64,000 bases of DNA from AC-32 sp963763475 (lineage in GTDB: Bacteria; Actinomycetota; Thermoleophilia; Gaiellales; Gaiellaceae): assembly GCA_963763475.1 (NCBI GenBank), contig CAVXOR010000002.1:310001-374000 (forward strand), read 5' to 3'. The translations under genes and the position numbers were made by a program. Under the pieces are notes generated by a model. It saw nothing but the letters and a program-made list of their open reading frames with translations. It ran no database searches and was not told the DNA's origin. The stretch's first letter is position 1, and the number at the start of each line of letters is the position of its first letter. Positions 26,505 through 35,085 of this stretch are shown piece by piece.

Positions 26505-27837
26505 CTGCGTCAGGGTCGCCTGGCGCGGCCGCGGCGAAGAGCCTCGCGGAGGCGACGTAGGACACCACCACGGCGACGATCACGAGCGGCATCAAGGTCA
26601 CGGCGTCGGCCTGGAGAAAGAGGCTCGTGATCAGCACGGAGGTCAGCGGAAGGCCGAGCATGGCCACGGTCATCGCGCCGATGCCCATCGCCGCCCCGGC
26701 GATCATGGGCAGGCCCGGCAGGTGGGACAGCGCGATCCCGCCGGCGGCGCCGATGAACATGCCCGGGAAGATCGGTCCCCCGCGGAACCCGCTCAGGGAC
26801 AACGCATACGCGAGGCCCTTGCAGGCGACGAGTAGCACGAGCGCGCCGACGGTCCAGGTCCCGGCCTGGTCGATGAGCGAGGGAAGTGTGTCCTGCCCCG
26901 AGAAGAGCACTTCCGATGACGCCTTGCTCGATCCCTCGGCGAAGGCGATGGCCAGCCCAGCGACCCCCAGTCCCGCCAGCGGTGTCAGCAGCAGGGGCCG
27001 GCGCTCGACGATCGGCTGCAGCGTCAAGGCCACCCGTTTGATCGCGGCGCCGAGAACCGCAGCGGCGAGACCGATCGCGAACGCCCACAGGAACTGGGCT
27101 CCGGTCGGAGTCGCGAACGACGGGATGTCGGGGACGGCGAGGGAGAAGGTCCCGAAGCCGGTCCAGCTGTTCAGGCCGATGAAGATGAGCGAGCCGATGC
27201 CTGCCGCAAGCAAACCGGGTACGAGGACGACTCCCAGCAGCGCGCCGCCGAGGCCGGCCACTTCCATCAGCAGAAACGCTCCGACGATCGGCGAGCCGAG
27301 CAGCGTGGCAATGGCCGCAAAGCTGCCTGCCACGCCGATCACGACCCGGGCCATCTGAGGCGCATCTCGTTTGGTCAGCTGGACGGCGAGGACGCCGAGG
27401 CCGCTGCCGATCGCGATGAGTGGAGCCTCGGGCCCCAGCACCGCGCCGAGTGCCAGCGTCGCGAACGCCGCGGCGAAGATTCCCGGCAGCTCGATCGGCG
27501 GCACCGGCCCCGACGCCTTGAACCCTTCGGCCGGCTTGTGCCCGCCCGTTCCCGGCAGGTAGTGGATGCTGAGGGCGACGAGCAGGCCGCTTAGCGCGAG
27601 CAGCGGGAGCGGCCACCACGTCGGCGCGCTCTGATAGCCGAGCTCGCCGGGCAGCGTCTGGAACACGTAGTGCTGCACCTCGGCGACCGCCTTCAGGAAG
27701 AAGTACGCCGCCGCGGCCACGGGCAGTCCGGCGATCGCTCCCAAGACCAGGAGCACGAGGTAGTTCCGGCTCCTGAGCAGCTCGGCCGGGTCGGGCGGCG
27801 CGACCGGCTGTGTCTGAGGGGGATCCGCGCTCGTCAC
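26476..27837 (-). CDS. ClC-type chloride channel/antiporter
   Basis: A 453-residue ClC-family protein with about 10-12 hydrophobic helices. Selectivity-filter equivalents are GTGGHKPAEG (for GSGIP), LGAVLGPEAPLIAIGSGLG (for GREGP) and FRGGPIFPGMFIGAAGG (for GxFxP). The internal duplication of the family is visible. The Glu in GPEAP matches the gating Glu, so Cl-/H+ exchange is possible. No palindrome promoter is seen in the short upstream gap. Confidence 0.87.
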   Translation of the reverse strand: MTSADPPQTQPVAPPDPAELLRSRNYLVLLVLGAIAGLPVAAAAYFFLKAVAEVQHYVFQTLPGELGYQSAPTWWPLPLLALSGLLVALSIHYLPGTGGHKPAEGFKASGPVPPIELPGIFAAAFATLALGAVLGPEAPLIAIGSGLGVLAVQLTKRDAPQMARVVIGVAGSFAAIATLLGSPIVGAFLLMEVAGLGGALLGVVLVPGLLAAGIGSLIFIGLNSWTGFGTFSLAVPDIPSFATPTGAQFLWAFAIGLAAAVLGAAIKRVALTLQPIVERRPLLLTPLAGLGVAGLAIAFAEGSSKASSEVLFSGQDTLPSLIDQAGTWTVGALVLLVACKGLAYALSLSGFRGGPIFPGMFIGAAGGIALSHLPGLPMIAGAAMGIGAMTVAMLGLPLTSVLITSLFLQADAVTLMPLVIVAVVVSYVASARLFAAAAPGDPDAATRRQPARS

Positions 27838-27883
27838 GAAATCGGATTCCTTCTACCCGCCGGCAGGGACTTCGGGGGCTAGC

Positions 27884-28735
27884 TCACCCGCGAACCGCGC
27901 CGACAGCGTCCGTCGTCGGCACGAACGGGTGCAGCTCGTCCTGGCCGGGCTGGATCACGCCGTAGGAGGCCTCGGGGACCTCGTTCCACACGCCCGGGAG
28001 GTCGCCGAGCGGCTCCGAGACGACCAGCCGCGACTCGTCGTCGAGGCCGCGGATCTCCTCGTTCTCGGGGTAGAGCTCGCGCAGCGTGCGCAGGTCGGTG
28101 CTGAAGAAGAGCGAGCGCGAATCACCCTGGCTCGAGTAGCGGAACGCCCAGATGCGCTCGCCGTCGGTGGTCGCGATCGTCCCCTGGAACGGGAACTCGA
28201 CGCCGTGCGCGTGGCCGGTCGACTCGACCAGGCCGACCATACGGGCGACGGCCGTCGGCGGGTCGTCCTCCAGCCCGAACGTCAGGGCGAGGTGGAACAT
28301 CAGCTCGGTGTCCGTGGTGCCTTCGATGTCCGGGTACAGCGCGGGGTCGACGGCGAGCGCAAGGTCTCGCTTGGTGTCGTGGAAGCCGTCGAGGAAGCCG
28401 TTGTGCATGAACAGCCAGCGGCCGTGCCGGAACGGATGGCAGTTCGTCTGCTGGACCGGCGACCCGGTCGAGGCCCGGATGTGCGCGAATACGAGCCCAG
28501 AGGTGATGTGGCCGGAGAGCTCGCGCAGGTTGCGTTCGTTCCAGGCCGGCTCGATGCTGCGGAAGACGCCGGGCGTCTCCTGCTCCCCGTACCAGCCGAC
28601 GCCGAAGCCGTCGCCGTTCGTCTCCTCCGCTCCGAGCCGGGAGTGGAGGCTCTGGACGATCAGCGAGTTCTGGCGGTTGTAGATCAGCTCCTCCAGGAGG
28701 ACCGGCGAACCGGAATATGCGAGCCAACGGCAGAT
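27884..28735 (-). CDS. class II glutamine amidotransferase (Ntn hydrolase), apparent ATC start
   Basis: A YafJ/EgtC-like glutamine amidotransferase domain. The family begins Met-Cys-Arg-Trp-Leu-Ala-Tyr-Ser-Gly, with the Cys exposed after Met removal as nucleophile. Here the sequence reads ATC TGC CGT TGG CTC GCA, so Ile stands where Met should be. The region after it is intact (GDGFGVGWYG, FAHIRASTG, NCHPFRHGRWLFMHNG, EGTTDTELMFHLAL). An upstream GTG-type start near 28795 would add 20 residues, but that extension lies across the palindrome promoter and before the predicted transcription start. The ATC is exactly 34 nt from the palindrome, as for seven other genes, supporting 28735. Either ATC is used or the base is miscalled. 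Confidence 0.82.
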   Translation of the reverse strand: MCRWLAYSGSPVLLEELIYNRQNSLIVQSLHSRLGAEETNGDGFGVGWYGEQETPGVFRSIEPAWNERNLRELSGHITSGLVFAHIRASTGSPVQQTNCHPFRHGRWLFMHNGFLDGFHDTKRDLALAVDPALYPDIEGTTDTELMFHLALTFGLEDDPPTAVARMVGLVESTGHAHGVEFPFQGTIATTDGERIWAFRYSSQGDSRSLFFSTDLRTLRELYPENEEIRGLDDESRLVVSEPLGDLPGVWNEVPEASYGVIQPGQDELHPFVPTTDAVGAVRG

Positions 28736-28769
28736 GCCCCGATCCTCGCCGCGGGGAAAAGACGGCGCC

Positions 28770-28786
28770 TCATCCCGTTGGGACGA
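28770..28786. promoter_or_regulatory. TCRYCC-N5-GGRYGA palindrome, divergent promoter
   Basis: TCATCC-CGTTG-GGACGA. Minus: GAGGAT 22 nt away (amidotransferase). Plus: GAGGTT 22 nt away (28854 gene). Confidence 0.83.
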
Positions 28787-28853
28787 TGTTCGCACCCGAG
28801 CCAGGCGGGAGGTTGGACGGCAGCAATCTGACCCCGACCAGGGAGAGGTTTCC

Positions 28854-29105
28854 GTGCTCGCAGTACTCGCAAGTGATTACCCGTTCCTGGACATCATGTG
28901 GACGATGTTCATCTTCTTCGCCTGGGTCATCTGGATCTGGCTGCTGATCATGGTCTTGTCGGACAACTTCGCGCGCCGCGACCATTCCGGGTGGTCGAAG
29001 GCAGGCTGGACGCTGTTCGTCATCTTCCTGCCGTTGATCGGCGTGCTGACCTACATGATCGCGCGGCCGCCCGAAGATCGACCGATGACGCGCGTCGCTT
29101 CTTGA
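28854..29105 (+). CDS. PLDc_N-type small membrane protein
   Basis: An 83-residue protein with two transmembrane helices (TMFIFFAWVIWIWLLIMVL and WTLFVIFLPLIGVLTYMIA), matching the phospholipase D N-terminal/PLDc_N family of small membrane proteins. The GTG start is preceded by GGGAGAGG. It is served by the divergent palindrome promoter and followed by a strong hairpin, so it is monocistronic. Function unknown. Confidence 0.78.
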   Translation: MLAVLASDYPFLDIMWTMFIFFAWVIWIWLLIMVLSDNFARRDHSGWSKAGWTLFVIFLPLIGVLTYMIARPPEDRPMTRVAS

Positions 29106-29113
29106 CCCCGTAA

Positions 29114-29158
29114 CGCCCGCCCGGCGCCGACGGCTCTGGGGACGGCGCCGGGCGGGCG
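29114..29158. terminator. long GC-rich terminator hairpin
   Basis: A 16-bp perfect inverted repeat (arms 29114-29129 and 29143-29158) with a 13-nt loop sits between the PLDc_N gene and the next gene. Confidence 0.75.
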
Positions 29159-29168
29159 GGTCGAGCTT

Positions 29169-30257
29169 ATGACCGTCTCGCAGACAGCCACCGCACCAGC
29201 GCCGCCGGGACGCCTCCACGTCCGGCGCCTGCTGATCTTGGCGGTCCTGATCATCGTGATCGGAGCCGCCGCCGACCTGCTCGGCTGGGATATCCGCGGC
29301 TGGTTCTCGAATCTCTGGGACACGATCACCGAGATCTCGGCCGCCTACCTCGTGGCCGCGGTAGCGCTCAAGACCGTCCAGACGACGCTGACCGCCTTCG
29401 CCTGGTACGCGATCCTCCGCTACGCCTACCCGACGACCAGCTTCAAGGTCGTGCTCGCCTGCTACGCCACCTCGGTGGCCCTGAACGGCTTCCTGCCCGC
29501 GAACATCGGCACGTTCGTGATGCTGCTGATGTTCACGACGATCATCGCCGGCGCCACTTTCTCGGGCGTGCTCGGCGCCTACGTGGTCGAGAAGATCTTC
29601 TTCACGTTGATCGGGGCCTTCACCTACCTCTACCTCTTCCTCTCGGTCAGTGGCTCGTTCGACAGGAAGTTCGCCTTCGTGCACAACCGCCCGTGGGCAA
29701 CGGCCATCCTCGTGCTCGGCGGGATCTTCCTGATCTACCTGCTGATCCGCGCGTTCTGGCCCAAGATCTCCACCTGGTGGGATGACGCCAAGGAGGGCGG
29801 CGGGATCCTCTCCGAGCCGCGCAAGTACCTGGTTCGCGTCTTCACGCCCTCGCTGCTCGGCTGGATCGCCAGCCTCGGCGTGATGGCGGTCTTCCTCGCT
29901 GCCTACGACATCCCCGTCAGCTTCGACACCCTGATGCGGATCGCCGGGGGCAATTCGATCGCGAACGTCACGTCCGTTACTCCGGGGGGTGCCGGCGTCA
30001 ACCAGGCGTTCAACGTCGCGTCGTTGAACGGGATCACCGACGCGACTACCGCGACCGCCTACTCGGTCGCGCAGCAGCTCGTCACGACCGCCTGGAACAT
30101 CCTGTTCGCGATCGCGTTGGTGGTCTGGGTCTTCGGGTGGACGGGCGGGAAGGAGCTCGTCCGCAGCTCGTACGACGACGCGAAGGACAAGGCAGCGGAG
30201 CAGAAGGCCGCGCGCGCCGGGCGCAAAGAGGCCAAGCGGGCGGCCAAGCATGCCTAG
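29169..30257 (+). CDS. lysylphosphatidylglycerol synthase TM-region (UPF0104) family protein
   Basis: A 362-residue membrane protein with about eight helices, of the family named from the MprF flippase domain, which also includes AglD-like proteins. Marker regions are ALNGFLPANIGTFVML and the late TSVTPGGAGVNQAFN, equivalent to the family PGGLG motif. The tail is basic and Ala/Lys-rich. It is followed after 6 nt by the GAP-family gene. A lipid-flipping role is family-based inference. A second member lies at 35082-36176. Confidence 0.82.
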   Translation: MTVSQTATAPAPPGRLHVRRLLILAVLIIVIGAAADLLGWDIRGWFSNLWDTITEISAAYLVAAVALKTVQTTLTAFAWYAILRYAYPTTSFKVVLACYATSVALNGFLPANIGTFVMLLMFTTIIAGATFSGVLGAYVVEKIFFTLIGAFTYLYLFLSVSGSFDRKFAFVHNRPWATAILVLGGIFLIYLLIRAFWPKISTWWDDAKEGGGILSEPRKYLVRVFTPSLLGWIASLGVMAVFLAAYDIPVSFDTLMRIAGGNSIANVTSVTPGGAGVNQAFNVASLNGITDATTATAYSVAQQLVTTAWNILFAIALVVWVFGWTGGKELVRSSYDDAKDKAAEQKAARAGRKEAKRAAKHA

Positions 30258-30263
30258 GGTCTA

Positions 30264-30935
30264 GTGGGCTGGATCGACGCCGAGCTGGCGCTGACCGCGC
30301 TGGCGGCGATGCTCTCGCCGACGACCCTGACGTTCTCGGTGCTCGTGCTGGTGCTCGCCGACCGGCCCTTTCGCACCGGGCTCTGGTTCTACCTCGGGGC
30401 GCTCGGGGCGACGCTCGGGATCGGCATCGTCGCCGCCTTCGTGCTCGGGGACGCGGCCGCCTCTCGCACTCCGAGCACGCCGAAGACCTGGGTCGCTGTC
30501 GTGGACGTGGTCGCCGCCCTCTTCCTGATCGGGCTAGTCGTCTGGCTGATGCGGCGGCCCGCCAACCCGGCGCGGACGGCGGGCATGATCGACCAGATGG
30601 AGAAGGTCGCCTCCTCGCCCGTGGTGGCGATCCTCGGCGCGGGCGCGGCGCTTGCCAACCCCGGGGCGTTCATCCCGATCGCGCTGAAGGACATCTCGGA
30701 GCTCGACCCGAGCGCCACCCAGTACTTCGTCAACTGGATCTTCTTCACGCTCGTCTCGCTTCTGCCGCTGGCGACCGCGCTCGTGCTGCTGCTGGTCGCC
30801 CCGGGCTGGACGAAGCGCACGCTGGACGCCGTGCGCGCGTGGCTCGACCGCAACGCGCGCACCGTCGCTGCGGTGATCGTCGTCCTGCTGGCGCTCTCGC
30901 TGCTGCGCAACGGGATCGCCGGGCTCACCGCTTGA
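30264..30935 (+). CDS. GAP/Sap-type (LysE-like) membrane protein
   Basis: A 223-residue protein with six hydrophobic segments, resembling the sulfolipid-1-addressing (Sap/GAP) family related to LysE exporters. Features are ALAAMLSPTTLTFSVLVLVLADRP at the N-terminus and GAALANPGAFIPIALKDIS after the cytoplasmic loop. GTG start 6 nt after the preceding gene, so the two form an operon. Likely involved in moving a lipid or small molecule across the membrane. Confidence 0.75.
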   Translation: MGWIDAELALTALAAMLSPTTLTFSVLVLVLADRPFRTGLWFYLGALGATLGIGIVAAFVLGDAAASRTPSTPKTWVAVVDVVAALFLIGLVVWLMRRPANPARTAGMIDQMEKVASSPVVAILGAGAALANPGAFIPIALKDISELDPSATQYFVNWIFFTLVSLLPLATALVLLLVAPGWTKRTLDAVRAWLDRNARTVAAVIVVLLALSLLRNGIAGLTA

Positions 30936-30942
30936 GCCGCTT

Positions 30943-30959
30943 TCGTCCGCAGAGGGTGA
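30943..30959 (+). promoter_or_regulatory. TCRYCC-N5-GGRYGA palindrome upstream of lipoprotein
   Basis: TCGTCC-GCAGA-GGGTGA. GAGGGT starts 22 nt downstream; ATG of the lipoprotein is 34 nt downstream. Confidence 0.82.
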
Positions 30960-30993
30960 TGCGCGGTCCGGCGGGAGCTGAGAGGGTGGGCGC

Positions 30994-31536
30994 ATGAGGC
31001 TGGCCCTGGCTCCACTTGCGCTCGCGGTCGTGCTCGCCGCCGGCTGCGGTGGGGGCGGCGGCTCGAGCAGCTCATCGCCCTCTGCGGAGGACTGGGCGCA
31101 GGACCTCTGCAGTGCGATCACGAACTGGTCGGACTCGGTCAAGACAGCCGGGCAGTCGCTCCAGGGCGGAAACCTCTCCGAGGGCGACATCAAGGACACG
31201 ACCGACAAGATCAAGTCCGCCACCAACACGCTGTCGAGCGACCTGAAGGGCCTCGGCAAGCCGGACACGGACGCCGGCCAGGAGGCGAAGGACGCGATCG
31301 ACCAGCTCTCCGGGGAGGTCAAGGACGACGTCGACGAGATGCAGAGCGCGGTCGACAAGGCCGCCGGGTCGGGCGCGAGCGGCGCGGTCAAGGCCGCCTC
31401 GAGCATCGCAGCGACGCTCTCGAAGATGGGCGCCCAGGTCGGGTCGGCTGCCTCGAAGCTGCAGGCCGCCGACGCGAAGGGCGAGCTGGAGCAGGGCTTC
31501 AGAGACGCCCCGGCCTGCAAGAGCCTGACCGGCTAG
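30994..31536 (+). CDS. lipoprotein of unknown function
   Basis: A 180-residue exported protein. The signal peptide MRLALAPLALAVVLAAGC ends in a lipobox (LAAGC), followed by a Gly/Ser-rich linker and amphipathic helices that repeat the pattern of Asp/Lys/Ala heptads (ISKL-, SDLKGL-, IDQLSGEVKDDVDEMQSAVDKA). This suggests a coiled-coil domain at the outer face of the membrane. A pair of Cys (LCSAI and ACKSL) may bond. No known family recognised. The 3' end overlaps the convergent channel gene by 4 bp. Confidence 0.78.
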   Translation: MRLALAPLALAVVLAAGCGGGGGSSSSSPSAEDWAQDLCSAITNWSDSVKTAGQSLQGGNLSEGDIKDTTDKIKSATNTLSSDLKGLGKPDTDAGQEAKDAIDQLSGEVKDDVDEMQSAVDKAAGSGASGAVKAASSIAATLSKMGAQVGSAASKLQAADAKGELEQGFRDAPACKSLTG

Positions 31537-32216
31537 CGCGCCGGCTCGCGGCTGCTGCGAATCCGCGAGACCAGCAGGGCGATCACCGTCACCAGGTAGA
31601 GCTGGCCGAACAGCGCCTCGACGATCGCCAGCGTGCGGCCGAGCTCCCCGGCGGCCGTGTAGTCGCCGTATCCGAGCGTCGCGAGCGTGACGTAGCTGAA
31701 GTACAGGCGCAGCGAGCGCGAACCGTCAGTTCCCTGGGCGAAGAAGTCTCCCGAGCCGACCGCCGCGATCACGCCGTACATGTAGACGAACAGCAGTCCG
31801 ATCAGGACGTAGACGCAGACGGCTCCGGTCACGGCCCTCACGTTCGCCTCGCCCTGGTCGACGATGCCGAGTGCGACCGTCAGGATCGTGGCCAGCGTCA
31901 GCAGGGCGGCGAGGATCAGCACCACGGACTGGAAAAAGGTCCCTCCCGCGACCAGCAGCGCAACGGCCGAGGCGGTCGCGAGCACGACGAGGCCGATGCT
32001 GACCTTCGAGTCGGCGCTGGCGAGGCCCGAGGTCCATAGGGCGGTCACGAGGGTCAGGCTCTCGAGCAGGACGAGCGTGCTGTCGGCCCACGGGCTGTTG
32101 GGCGCCACCGAGGTGAAGACGAAGACGACGATGATCAGCCCGAGCACGAGCCCGTAGCTGTGGGCGGCCCGGAGGCGCGCGACGCGGGAGCCGCGCGTCT
32201 CTGTGGCAGCGATCAC
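31533..32216 (-). CDS. two-pore-helix potassium channel family protein
   Basis: A 227-residue membrane protein. Several N-terminal helices precede a pore module with the K+ selectivity filter in FSYVTLATLGYGDYTAAG and a final helix (LYLVTVIALLVSRI). The filter TLGYGD is canonical. No RCK regulatory domain. The start overlaps the stop of the phosphatase-like gene by 4 bp, so it is expressed from the promoter at 34294. Confidence 0.87.
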   Translation of the reverse strand: MIAATETRGSRVARLRAAHSYGLVLGLIIVVFVFTSVAPNSPWADSTLVLLESLTLVTALWTSGLASADSKVSIGLVVLATASAVALLVAGGTFFQSVVLILAALLTLATILTVALGIVDQGEANVRAVTGAVCVYVLIGLLFVYMYGVIAAVGSGDFFAQGTDGSRSLRLYFSYVTLATLGYGDYTAAGELGRTLAIVEALFGQLYLVTVIALLVSRIRSSREPAR

Positions 32217-34252
32217 GGCGTTACCGCGTCGAGGGGCCTGATGTCAGCCGCCTCGGTCGTGGACGCGCCGTTCAGGCGGCGGCGCCATCCGGAGAGAACT
32301 CCGTGTACGGCGGCGGCGCCCACGATTGGCTCGTCCGGGAGCGGCAGCTCGACGGGAGCGAGCAGGAACGGCTGCGTCTGCGCCCCCCCGATGCCGCCGT
32401 GGAAGGAGATCAATTCCTCGAAGGCGCAGCCCTCGTCGAGCTCCGGGTCGTAGAAGCTGCCGACCATGATGTCGGCCACGTGCTCGAAGCCGTCCGTGCG
32501 CAGCAGGTGCCGCGCCGCGTTTGGCGAGAAGGGCGCGAGCGGGTCGTCCCCTTCGACCCGGCCGTCGGCGAGGTAGCGCGTGCCGCGGGCGCCGAGCACG
32601 ACCGCGCCATCCTGCTCGGAGCGGACGAGCAGCCAGCCGACGTGCGGGTGCTCGCGCAGAGCCGGCAGCAGGCGTGGATGCCGCTCGTCGATCTCCTCGC
32701 GGGTCAGGCGCCGCCGTTCCTCCAGCAGGTAGACGAGCCCGAGGTTGCCGGAGCCGAGCACGACCACGTCCCGGTCGGAGACGTCGTTCTTCGGCAGCTT
32801 CCGCTTCTGCGTGCTGCCGGTCGCCTCGCCGAGCGCGTTGCCGACGTTGCTGTGGTTCTCGTCGCCGCCCTTGACCGCGGCGACCGTTGCCCCCTCCAGC
32901 GAGCGCGACACCAGATCCTCGAGCCCGTAGCCGTTGCGCTGCTTGAAGGTCGCGCCCTGGGTCTGGCCGTGGTCTGAGAGCACGACGAGCTCGTACGGAC
33001 GAGCCGCGTAGGGCCTGGCCCGCTCGATCCGTCCGAACTGCTGGTCGAGCTTGCGCAGCGCCTCCAGCGTGTCGGCGCGCTCGAGCCCCGAGTGGTGGGC
33101 GACCTCGTCGTAGCTCGAGAAGGTGGCGTAGATCGCGGGCCGCCCTTTCATCATGTCGGTCAGCACGCCGTAGACGATCAGGTCGCGGACGACGACGCAG
33201 AGGGTGGCGCGCAGGAGCGGATAGATGCCGCCGCGGTGGCCGCGCGGGCGGACGTCGCGGCGCTTCGCCTTGCCGGCGGCCGACCACTCCAGCAGGACCT
33301 CCCAGAAGAACAGCACCAGCACGGTGACGACGTTGAAGCCGTTCGCGAAGAAGGCCCGGTAGCCCGGGTTCGCCCGCTTCTCGGCGTCCATCCGGCTGAC
33401 CGTCAGGATCACCTGGTCGGCCTCGCCCGAGAGCAGGTTCCCGCGGCTCGCGCCGCCGCCGGCGAGCAGGCCCTGGCCGGTCGAGTGGCGCCGCTCGATC
33501 TCCGCGCAGTCGGGCGGCCCTGAGCACGCGACCAGCTTCGCCGTCTCCTTCTCGATCCAGCGGAAGGCGGGGATGTCGTCGTTCGAGCCGAGCAGGATCC
33601 CGGCCTGGCTGGCCCCGGTCTGGGAGGAGAGGTCGGTCTCCCACTCGGCCAGGCGGTGTGAGCCGTCGGCGAGCCAGCGCGCCATCGTGGGAGCGCTGCC
33701 GTCGCGCAGCGCCCGCCGCAGGACGGGCAGCGCCAGCCCGTCGATCTCGAGGAAGACGATCCCCGGCGCGTCCGTGACGACGCGCTCCCCAGAGCGCCTG
33801 GCGATGCGCTGGGTTACCCGCAGCGTGTAGGTGTCGTCGTCGTTGGTGCCCAGGACGATGTCGATCACCACCGTCACGGCTGCGGCCACGAGGGCCACAC
33901 CGAGGGCCGCCCAGAACGAGTCGATCTCCAGGTCGTGGTCGGTGATGCGGTCGGCCGCGAGCAGCATCAGCGCGTCCGCGACGAGGATCAGCAGCAGCCC
34001 GGTGAGGAGCATGAACGGCAGTCGCAGCGCCGCGAGCAGCGGCGGCACGACCGCGTTCAGGAGGGCGATCACCGCGGCGGCGGCGAGTGCCCCGAGGAAG
34101 CCGTTGACGGCGGCGCCGGGAATGATCCACGCGGCGGCGAGCAGGGAGGCGGCGGCGACCAGCCAGGCGACGAGGAGGTGCAGCGGCCTGAACCTCGGCC
34201 GGCTCGGTCGCCAGCTCGGGGCGTCTTGGGCCTGTTCGCTGCTGGTGGTCAC
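32213..34252 (-). CDS. membrane-anchored alkaline-phosphatase-superfamily phosphodiesterase
   Basis: A protein of about 679 residues. The N-terminal part holds four to five membrane helices (LHLLVAWLVAAASLLAAAW to AVTVVIDIVLG). The catalytic domain begins IVFLEIDGLALPVLRRAL (metal-binding Asp) and has the nucleophile Thr in SSQTGASQAGILLG, then YDEVAHHSGLERADT and LSDHGQTQG with metal Asp/His. This matches type I phosphodiesterase/nucleotide pyrophosphatase. No sulfatase CxPxR motif. GTG at 34252 is chosen because upstream ATG 34297 lies within the palindrome; AACAAT serves as -10. Confidence 0.85.
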   Translation of the reverse strand: MTTSSEQAQDAPSWRPSRPRFRPLHLLVAWLVAAASLLAAAWIIPGAAVNGFLGALAAAAVIALLNAVVPPLLAALRLPFMLLTGLLLILVADALMLLAADRITDHDLEIDSFWAALGVALVAAAVTVVIDIVLGTNDDDTYTLRVTQRIARRSGERVVTDAPGIVFLEIDGLALPVLRRALRDGSAPTMARWLADGSHRLAEWETDLSSQTGASQAGILLGSNDDIPAFRWIEKETAKLVACSGPPDCAEIERRHSTGQGLLAGGGASRGNLLSGEADQVILTVSRMDAEKRANPGYRAFFANGFNVVTVLVLFFWEVLLEWSAAGKAKRRDVRPRGHRGGIYPLLRATLCVVVRDLIVYGVLTDMMKGRPAIYATFSSYDEVAHHSGLERADTLEALRKLDQQFGRIERARPYAARPYELVVLSDHGQTQGATFKQRNGYGLEDLVSRSLEGATVAAVKGGDENHSNVGNALGEATGSTQKRKLPKNDVSDRDVVVLGSGNLGLVYLLEERRRLTREEIDERHPRLLPALREHPHVGWLLVRSEQDGAVVLGARGTRYLADGRVEGDDPLAPFSPNAARHLLRTDGFEHVADIMVGSFYDPELDEGCAFEELISFHGGIGGAQTQPFLLAPVELPLPDEPIVGAAAVHGVLSGWRRRLNGASTTEAADIRPLDAVTP

Positions 34253-34293
34253 CGGCTCGACGGCGATTGTTTCGTGAGACCCTGCGCCAAGCC

Positions 34294-34310
34294 TCATCCG
34301 AAGGGGGTGA
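34294..34310. promoter_or_regulatory. TCRYCC-N5-GGRYGA palindrome, divergent promoter
   Basis: TCATCC-GAAGG-GGGTGA. Minus: AACAAT 22 nt away (phosphodiesterase-channel operon). Plus: TTCGAT 22 nt away (MBL operon), the weakest -10 of the set. Confidence 0.75.
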
Positions 34311-34353
34311 TGAAGGTGGCCGGGCAGGGGTATTCGATCCGGGTGGACGTGCT

Positions 34354-35085
34354 TTGAGCGGGCTCACCTGGCTGGGGCACAGCACCGTCGTGCTCGATGT
34401 GGACGGCACGCGTCTCGTCACCGATCCGGTGCTGCGGCGGCGCGTCTGGCATCTGCGCCGCGAGGCGGCAGGGGACCCCGGGCGAGTGCAGGGGATCCTC
34501 GTCTCGCACTCGCACTTCGACCATCTCGACCGCGGCTCGCTTCGCCTTCTCGACCCGTCGGTGCCCGTCGTCGCGCCGCGTGGCATCGGCACGCTGCTGC
34601 GGCGCTGGGGGCACTCGCGCGTGCTCGAGGTCGAGGCCGGTGACGAGCTCGAGCTCGGCGGGCTGGCCCTGCGCGCGACCACCGCCGAGCACGACTCGAC
34701 CCGAGGGCCGTTCTCGGCGCGGACGGCGTCGCTCGGTTACGTGGTGACCGGCTCGGCGAGCGTCTACTTCGCAGGCGACACGGATCTCTTCGACGGGATG
34801 GCGGAGCTCGGGCCGGTCGACGTGGCGCTGTTGCCGGTCGCGGGCTGGGGCTCGCGCTTGCCGGCGGGCCACCTCGACCCCCGCGGGGCCGCCGAAGCAC
34901 TGCGGCTGCTGCGGCCGAGAACCGCCGTCCCGATCCACTGGGGCACGTTCCGTACACCGCTCGCAGCGCGGCCGGACGACCGGCCGGCGCGGGAGTTCGC
35001 CCGCGCTGCCGCAGAGCTGGCGCCGGAGGTCGACGTCCGCGTGCTGGCGATCGGCGAGACCCTCGCCCTCGAGGTGTCTCGCTGA
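34354..35085 (+). CDS. metallo-beta-lactamase-fold hydrolase (UlaG-like)
   Basis: A 243-residue protein. It starts at TTG 34354 (LTWLGHSTVVLDVDGTRLVTDPVL). Metal-binding motif SHSHFDHLD near residue 52, then AEHDS, FAGDTDLFDGM and the late PIHWGTF His. This is the UlaG/N-acyl-phosphatidylethanolamine phospholipase-like branch of the MBL fold. Its stop is overlapped by a CTG start of the next gene. The presence of a lipid-type hydrolase next to a flippase-like protein suggests membrane lipid work (inference). Confidence 0.83.
   Translation: MSGLTWLGHSTVVLDVDGTRLVTDPVLRRRVWHLRREAAGDPGRVQGILVSHSHFDHLDRGSLRLLDPSVPVVAPRGIGTLLRRWGHSRVLEVEAGDELELGGLALRATTAEHDSTRGPFSARTASLGYVVTGSASVYFAGDTDLFDGMAELGPVDVALLPVAGWGSRLPAGHLDPRGAAEALRLLRPRTAVPIHWGTFRTPLAARPDDRPAREFARAAAELAPEVDVRVLAIGETLALEVSR

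Noticed and set aside
28770..28786. The palindrome as a DosR (dormancy) box
   Set aside because: The DosR box has GGGAC facing GTCCC. Here the half-sites are in the opposite order (CCC then GGG) with a different spacer.
32213..34252. The alkaline-phosphatase-type gene as the sulfatase partner of the FGE-like enzyme
   Set aside because: Its nucleophile is Thr in SSQTGASQAG; no CxPxR motif.
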